From: Verrucomicrobiota bacterium
Lineage (GTDB): Bacteria > Verrucomicrobiota > Lentisphaeria > Oligosphaerales > Oligosphaeraceae
DNA length: 12,771 nt
Direction of reading: 5' to 3'
Assembly: GCA_022709995.1 (NCBI GenBank)
Contig: JAKLHU010000015.1
Location: 1 to 12,771 of the forward strand
This document shows, one piece after another, positions 8,556 through 12,771 of the stretch; position 1 is the stretch's first letter; every line of letters begins with the position of its first letter. A program made the position numbers and the translations under genes. The notes under the pieces were generated by a model. It was given only the letters and a program-made list of their open reading frames with translations, was not told the DNA's origin and searched no databases.

Positions 8556-9386
8556 ATGGAACCAGAAAAAGGCGATCCCGCGGTGCACGTTGGCAAGGAC
8601 CAGGTCCGGGCGTCTTTCCGGGCGGTCGGGGCTGTTCCGGGGGACACGGTGATCTTTCATTCGTCCTATAAGAGCATGGGCACGGTCGACGGGGGGCCGA
8701 CGGCGGTTTTCGACGGTGTTCTGGCGGCGTCCGGGCCGGGCGGCACGGTGGCGGCGCCGAGTCTCTGGTACAGCGGCAAGCCGGAGGAGACGCCGGACTT
8801 GTTTGACGTGAAAACGTCGCCGACTTATGTCGGCGCCCTGGCCGAGGCGTTGCGGACCGACCCGCGCAGCTGCCGGAGCAACCACTGGTCGCACGCCGTG
8901 GCGGCGATTGGCGCCCGCGCCCGCGAGCTCACGGCGCGGCACGGGGCTGGCGGCGAGCGCCCGGCGCCGTGGAGCGAGACGGCGTTTGCGCGGGTCAGTC
9001 CCTGGTGGCGCTTATATGAATGGAATGCGCTGTACGCCTTTATAGGTGTGACGATGCGCGTCTGCACGATGAAGCATGCCATTGAAGGGCAGCTGGTGAT
9101 GGAGCATCTGGCCACCATTCCAGCGGCGCGGCGGGCGGAAGCCCGGGCGACGTTGAGCATGGGCCGGGTGCATCGGGTCTGGCCTTTCTACAACAGCGAG
9201 GGCTTGCAGGAAGAGCTTGCCGCGGAAGGGCTGCTGCTGCAGACCCGGCTTGGTTCGGCGACCTTGCGGGCGATTCGCACGCGGCCGCTCGTTGATGTCA
9301 CCCTGGCCAAGTTGCAGTCGGAACCGTCGCGCTGGCTGCAGCCGGCGTTTCTGGACTGGGTCGCCGGCCTGGAAAAATACCGTTAG
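8556..9386 (+). CDS. AAC(3)/YokD-like N-acetyltransferase
   Basis: This is a 276-residue protein, the usual length of the family. ATG 8556 is chosen because AGGGAAG (8544-8550) lies 5 nt upstream. Possible starts from 8505 lack a ribosome site. Seen in order: GDTVIFHSSYKSMGTVDGGP (29-48), where the family has a V-V-HSS-S-G motif; a Gly-rich stretch GPGGTVAAPSLWYSG (60-74); and RSNHWSHAVAAIGARA (107-122), the conserved motif with the catalytic histidine (family R-S-HP-HSV-A-G), here H113. Family members transfer acetyl from acetyl-CoA to an amine, aminoglycosides being the known substrates of the resistance members. This protein differs from resistance enzymes in the motif (NHWSHAV instead of the usual HPTHSV). 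It sits among polysaccharide genes, so a role in acetylating an amino sugar or another metabolite is more likely. It stands alone on its strand. Confidence 0.85.
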   Translation: MEPEKGDPAVHVGKDQVRASFRAVGAVPGDTVIFHSSYKSMGTVDGGPTAVFDGVLAASGPGGTVAAPSLWYSGKPEETPDLFDVKTSPTYVGALAEALRTDPRSCRSNHWSHAVAAIGARARELTARHGAGGERPAPWSETAFARVSPWWRLYEWNALYAFIGVTMRVCTMKHAIEGQLVMEHLATIPAARRAEARATLSMGRVHRVWPFYNSEGLQEELAAEGLLLQTRLGSATLRAIRTRPLVDVTLAKLQSEPSRWLQPAFLDWVAGLEKYR

Positions 9387-9393
9387 GCGCGCC

Positions 9394-9413
9394 GGGGGGG
9401 CCGGGGGCGCGGG
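9394..9413 (+). other. G-run cluster just after the AAC(3)-like stop codon
   Basis: Runs of seven, five and three G are separated by CC and CGC. The seven-G run can supply two tracts, so four G3 tracts are available for a G-quadruplex on the plus strand, starting 8 nt after the stop. It might act in transcript ending or stability. It may also just reflect high GC. Confidence 0.3.
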
Positions 9414-9430
9414 CGCAGTCGAAAAGGTAG

Positions 9431-9461
9431 CGGCCGCGCTCTTACGTTTTATGCGCGGCCG
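9431..9461. terminator. 9-bp GC-rich hairpin between convergent genes, possible terminator
   Basis: CGGCCGCGC (9431-9439) pairs perfectly with GCGCGGCCG (9453-9461), with a 13-nt loop. It lies in the gap between the convergent AAC(3)-like gene (ends 9386) and the transporter gene (ends 9442), and overlaps the last codons of the transporter. It could slow polymerase from both sides. There is no T-run directly after either arm, so it is not a classical intrinsic terminator. Confidence 0.35.
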
Positions 9462-10917
9462 ACGTCTTGCCACCCGTCTTGAACTGGGTGCTGAAGATGA
9501 GCAGGCAGAGGGCGCACAGTCCGCTGATCAGGGGGCCGTAAATCACGCCGACCAGCCCGAACGCCTGCAGGCCGCCGAGGATGGAGAAGAACAGCACCAG
9601 GTAGGACATGCCGGTGCGGCCGCCGCTCATGAACAGCGGTCGGAGCAGATTGTCGATGTTGGCGACAATGGCGCCGCAGCCGATAGCAAGGAAGATGGCT
9701 TGGCCGTGCTGCCCGGTGAGAAAGAGATACCCGACGGCCGGGATCCAAACCAGGGTCGTGCCGACAAAGGGAATCAGCGAGCAGATGCCCAGCAGCGAGC
9801 CCCAGAACAGGGCCGGGATGCCGACGATCTTGAACAGGATCATGGCGACGACGGCCTGGATGGCCGCCGTCCCCAGGATGCCGACCAGGACGGCCCGGGC
9901 GACGTCGCGGATGCGGTTGAGGACCAGGACCTGCTCGGCGTCGCCCAGCGGTGAAATCCGGCGCAGGTAGCTGATGAAGGTCTTGCCGTCCTGAAATGCG
10001 TAGAACATGACGAAGAGCATGATGAAGAAATTCAGGCCGAGCAACCACGTCCGGGCGAGGATTTTGAGAATGCTGTCCATGATGACGGTGACGACTTTTC
10101 GGCTGACGGCGACGATGGCCTGGCCCAGGTCGGGCGGCGGCGGAACGGAGGCGCTGGTGTCATCCATGCCAGGGTCGCTGGCGGTGTTGACGGCGGTGGT
10201 CGGCGCGGATTCCGCGTTTGTGTTCGGAGGATGGTTCGGGGCCCCGCGGTCGTGCTGCGGGGTGGGCAGCGGATCGGCCTTGGGATTGCCGTCCGGGCCG
10301 GTGGATGACCATGATTGGGCCGGCCCGGTGTCGGGCTGCGGCTGCCAGGTCAGCTGGGTCAGAGCGACGACCTTTTCCCATTTTCGTTGCAGGTCGTATT
10401 TTTGCGAGATGGTTTTGAATTGCCGTTCCAGGTCGCCGCTTTGGATCCAGCGCAGGCTGGAGGACAGGGTTCGACGGCCTTGCCGGACGACGGTGAAAGA
10501 GAAGAATCCGGCTGGAATGGCGATGACGCAGAAGACGCCGATGACCGTGGCGAGGGCGGCGGCCCGGCGGTGGCTACGCCGGGCGCGGCGGGCGTAGGCC
10601 CGCCGGTCGCGTTGCCAGCCGGCCGGCGCCTTCTCCCGGCGCCGGCGCATTTTCCGGGCCAGTCGGCGGACGGTTTTCAGGATGCGTTTGTGGACCGGCG
10701 AGAGCATGGTGGCGCCGAGGATGCCGAGGATGATGGCATGCAGGAAATTTCTGATCAGAAAAAAGACGCCGACCAGGAGCGCCACCGTCAGAATCAGGAA
10801 GGCTATTCTGGCGATGATCGGCGCCCAGTTGCGGCTGCCGCCGTCGGTCGGCAGATGGCTTGGGCTGAAATCGTCGTCGTCGGTTTTCATGATGGTCTGG
10901 AAGGGGGAAAAGTTCAT
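9442..10917 (-). CDS. AI-2E-family (PerM/YdiK/TqsA-type) membrane transporter with large insertions
   Basis: This is a 491-residue protein from ATG 10915-10917, which overlaps the stop of the upstream gene (ATGA). ATG 10890 is an alternative, and neither has a clear Shine-Dalgarno site. The C-terminal half is typical of the family: LLGLNFFIMLFVMFYAFQDG (292-311), GSLLGICSLIPFVGTTLVWIP (373-393), IDNLLRPLFMSGGRTG (421-436), LGGLQAFGLVGVIYGPLISG (448-467). Transmembrane segments are visible near 31-70 and 119-145 and through 280-475. Family members are about 340-400 residues; some export small signals, others act in sodium/proton exchange. Two insertions explain the excess: an Arg/Lys-rich loop (about 84-118, half of it basic), and a Pro/Asn/Thr-rich disordered segment (about 190-265) in the large extracytoplasmic domain. 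Coupled translation with the glycosidase-like gene is likely. Confidence 0.88.
   Translation of the reverse strand: MNFSPFQTIMKTDDDDFSPSHLPTDGGSRNWAPIIARIAFLILTVALLVGVFFLIRNFLHAIILGILGATMLSPVHKRILKTVRRLARKMRRRREKAPAGWQRDRRAYARRARRSHRRAAALATVIGVFCVIAIPAGFFSFTVVRQGRRTLSSSLRWIQSGDLERQFKTISQKYDLQRKWEKVVALTQLTWQPQPDTGPAQSWSSTGPDGNPKADPLPTPQHDRGAPNHPPNTNAESAPTTAVNTASDPGMDDTSASVPPPPDLGQAIVAVSRKVVTVIMDSILKILARTWLLGLNFFIMLFVMFYAFQDGKTFISYLRRISPLGDAEQVLVLNRIRDVARAVLVGILGTAAIQAVVAMILFKIVGIPALFWGSLLGICSLIPFVGTTLVWIPAVGYLFLTGQHGQAIFLAIGCGAIVANIDNLLRPLFMSGGRTGMSYLVLFFSILGGLQAFGLVGVIYGPLISGLCALCLLIFSTQFKTGGKTSAAHKT
10914..10917 (-). promoter_or_regulatory. ATGA stop-start overlap coupling the GH42-like and AI-2E-family genes
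   Basis: The TGA stop of the upstream gene (10916-10914) shares its bases with the ATG start of the transporter (10917-10915). No Shine-Dalgarno sequence is visible before this ATG, which favours re-initiation by ribosomes finishing the upstream gene. This overlap decided the start chosen for the transporter. Confidence 0.6.
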
Positions 10918-12770
10918 GGGGTGTTGATGAAGATGGCGGTGTCGCCGTAGTTTAGGTCGATGGTGATTTGGCTGGCGTCGGGCCAGGTTTTGCCGCTGAG
11001 CAGTTCCAGGGCCTGGCCTGGCCGAGGCAGGCGCAGGCGCTTGGCGCCGGCGCTGGCGGCGTGGATGCCGACGAAGCCGCGGCCGGCGTAGACCGAGTCG
11101 TCCTGGTTGGCGAGGACCGGTATGCCGGCGGTCTGGGCGATGGTTCGGAGCATGGCCGGTTGCAGGCCGGGGACGGCGGACCAGAAGAGAGTGTGATTCT
11201 GGCGCTTTTCCCAGATGGCGGCGGGTGGGTTCGGAGCCGATTCCAGGGTGGCGATGGCGGTTGGCAGGGATGTGGCGGTCGGTAGCAGGACCGGCGCGAA
11301 GGCGGTCTTGCCGTGGGTTCCCCAGGTCTGTTCCGCCAGGCTGTTCCACGGCGGCGGGGCCTGGGCGGAAACGACGCCGCGCAACATGGTCGGCTCGTCA
11401 ATCTGGGTCAGATCCAGGCCGAGCAGGCGGCCGGCGCGACCGGCGTCAGGGCCGGTCGGCGACAGCAAGCCGGCCGGGCCGACAAAGGCGACGGTGCGGT
11501 TGTCGGTCATGACGCGCTGTTGCAGAAACTCGATATCGTCGTCGCTCAGTTCGAACAGATTGAGGAAGAGCATGGCGCGGTGGTTGAGGAGGCTCGGGTG
11601 GCGGCGCAGGTCGGAGAAGAGGATGGCGCGCCAGGGGATGCCGGCCTTGGCCAGGGCATTGCGCTGCTGGTGGGTGAGCATGCCGGCGTACGCCGGCTTG
11701 CCGACGTCGGCACGGCCCATCTGGCGTTCATCAATGACGACGAGGAGGTAGGCCTCGTCGGGCCAGTCGGGGGTGGCGAGGCGGTGCTGGCGCGAGAGCT
11801 TGTAGAGTTTGGCGGCGGTGTCGGTCAGGCGCCGGTCGCCGAAGGTCCAGCCGTGGGAGAAGTCATACCATTGGATGGAGTTGCCCTCGGCCAGGTTGCG
11901 GGCCAGTTCGCGTTCCATGCAGGCGATGGAGCCGAGGACGTCATCGGGGCGGCCATGGCCCTGCTGGTGCGACCAGTGCGAGCGCAGGTCGGCCTGGTTC
12001 CAGAACAGCTTGCCGTTGCGGTTGAAGGTCGCGGCTGCGACCATAGTCGCGGCGGAGCCGCCTTTTTCGCGCCAGGCGTAGGCCACCGGGGCGATGGAGT
12101 AGTCGTAGTCCGGGGAGGCTAGGAGCTTGCCCAGCCGGTAGTGTCCGGAGCCTTGGCCGAAGAACGGCGACTCGTTGAGGTGGAGAGTGTAGCCATAGTA
12201 CGTCCCGAACAGCAGTTTGCTGCCGCTTTCCTCCTTGACGATGCGGGCAAAATAGGCGATGGTGTCGGCGACCACGTCGTGCTGGTAGTCGTGGTAGTCG
12301 AGCACGTGGCGCTGGCGGACCGGGTCGTAGAACATGCCTTGGGCGGGGGTGCGGCGGTCTAAATCGGAAGGCACGGCGGCGGTGGCGAGGGTCACGTCTT
12401 GGCGGTTCCAGGCGTCTTGCAGGGCGTCGTCGGCGCCGTATTTTTCCTGGAGCCAGCGCCGGAAGTCCTGTTGTCCGACCGGGCTGTAGTCGACGGTTTC
12501 ATTGGACTGCGACCCCCAGTGGAACCATTCCCAGCTGATGCCGTTGCAAGGCTGGATGCCGACGATGCGGGCGGCGTAGGGTGTTTGGCGCAGGTGCCGG
12601 AGCAGTTGTCGGAGGGCTTCGCCGAAGGTGTCGCGCCAGAGCTTGGAGCCGTAGGAGGGCAGGCGCCGGCGGTCGCCGTGGTAGGCGCCGATCAGGTCGG
12701 AGCCGTTTTCGAGTTGGCAGCGGGCTTCCGGGTGGCTGTCGATCCACCATTTGTGGCTGCTGGTGTCGAA
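10914..12770 (-). CDS. GH42-like TIM-barrel glycosidase or beta-galactosidase-like protein, N-terminus outside the window
   Basis: The frame is open from the right edge for 618 residues to a TGA at 10914-10916. The visible start is already inside a TIM barrel. GIQPCNGISWEWFHWG (71-86) contains a plausible acid/base E81. FRRWLQEKYGADDALQDAWN (103-122) resembles the GH42 segment in which a helix reading W-KYG is followed by a LN-AW motif. Then come a barrel strand SKLLFGTYYGY (184-194), YDYSIAPVAY (222-231), and GKLFWNQADLRSHWS (253-267) at the expected nucleophile position. A trimer-domain-like alpha/beta region follows (about 310-480, with YLLVVIDERQM and HRAMLFLNLF). A C-terminal beta domain ends the protein. 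A signal peptide cannot be judged. In relatives I remember, the nucleophile motif has Glu where this protein has Gln259. The stop overlaps the start of the transporter gene, so the two form an operon. The exact family (GH42 or a neighbouring one) is uncertain. Confidence 0.72.
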   Translation of the reverse strand, partial: FDTSSHKWWIDSHPEARCQLENGSDLIGAYHGDRRRLPSYGSKLWRDTFGEALRQLLRHLRQTPYAARIVGIQPCNGISWEWFHWGSQSNETVDYSPVGQQDFRRWLQEKYGADDALQDAWNRQDVTLATAAVPSDLDRRTPAQGMFYDPVRQRHVLDYHDYQHDVVADTIAYFARIVKEESGSKLLFGTYYGYTLHLNESPFFGQGSGHYRLGKLLASPDYDYSIAPVAYAWREKGGSAATMVAAATFNRNGKLFWNQADLRSHWSHQQGHGRPDDVLGSIACMERELARNLAEGNSIQWYDFSHGWTFGDRRLTDTAAKLYKLSRQHRLATPDWPDEAYLLVVIDERQMGRADVGKPAYAGMLTHQQRNALAKAGIPWRAILFSDLRRHPSLLNHRAMLFLNLFELSDDDIEFLQQRVMTDNRTVAFVGPAGLLSPTGPDAGRAGRLLGLDLTQIDEPTMLRGVVSAQAPPPWNSLAEQTWGTHGKTAFAPVLLPTATSLPTAIATLESAPNPPAAIWEKRQNHTLFWSAVPGLQPAMLRTIAQTAGIPVLANQDDSVYAGRGFVGIHAASAGAKRLRLPRPGQALELLSGKTWPDASQITIDLNYGDTAIFINTP

Positions 12771-12771
12771 G

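Noticed and set aside
8556..9386. Aminoglycoside resistance gene
   Set aside because: Only the family fold is supported. The altered motif and the absence of mobile-element context argue against calling it a resistance determinant.
9442..10917. Quorum-sensing (autoinducer-2) exporter
   Set aside because: The family name is historical and members have different substrates; nothing here indicates autoinducer-2.

Overview
This is a GC-rich bacterial window. It carries seven chromosomal genes or gene parts, several with large carbohydrate-active proteins. Secreted family GH-A, GH16-like, GH42-like and lyase-like proteins, a DUF5808-type membrane protein, a Stealth protein and weak Shine-Dalgarno use together suggest a polysaccharide-degrading member of the PVC group (Lentisphaerae, Kiritimatiellae or Verrucomicrobia). 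This taxonomic guess is inference only. The left edge looks like a contig end from a metagenome or single-cell assembly.

Layout. (1) 2-121, plus strand: an AT-richer fragment of catalase-peroxidase KatG that stops abruptly. (2) 102-2239, minus strand: a surface-glycan pair, a Stealth-family phosphotransferase followed 59 nt later by a GT8-LicD fusion. The fusion is cut at the same place where the KatG fragment begins, with 20 nt shared by both reading frames. (3) 2240-3008: 769 nt without a convincing gene, holding a candidate promoter for the Stealth operon and a 9-nt tandem repeat inside a hairpin. (4) 3009-about 6170, plus strand: a tight operon of a DUF5808-like membrane protein, a GH16-like protein without a signal peptide, and a secreted protein resembling alpha/alpha-toroid polysaccharide lyases whose C-terminus appears to be lost. 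(5) 6145-8310, minus strand: a secreted clan GH-A glycosidase whose 3' end collides with the lyase-like gene. (6) 8311-8555: a control region with 7/10-nt phased TGGAC repeats, a T7G9 tract and a weak promoter. (7) 8556-9386, plus strand: an AAC(3)/YokD-like acetyltransferase. (8) 9442-12770, minus strand: a GH42-like TIM-barrel protein (N-terminus outside the window) whose stop codon overlaps the start of an AI-2E-family transporter.

Functionally, the right three quarters read as polysaccharide breakdown. The left quarter reads as synthesis of a surface glycan with phosphodiester or phospho-substituent linkages (GT8 plus LicD plus Stealth).

The strongest unusual observations are the KatG/LicD junction, the second abrupt junction near 6165-6195, the GT8-LicD domain fusion beside Stealth, a possible Glu-to-Gln change at a catalytic position of the GH42-like protein, and the phased TGGAC array. 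I did not find CRISPRs, tRNAs, rRNAs, insertion sequences or a recognisable defence system. I see no firm evidence for a wholly new system.
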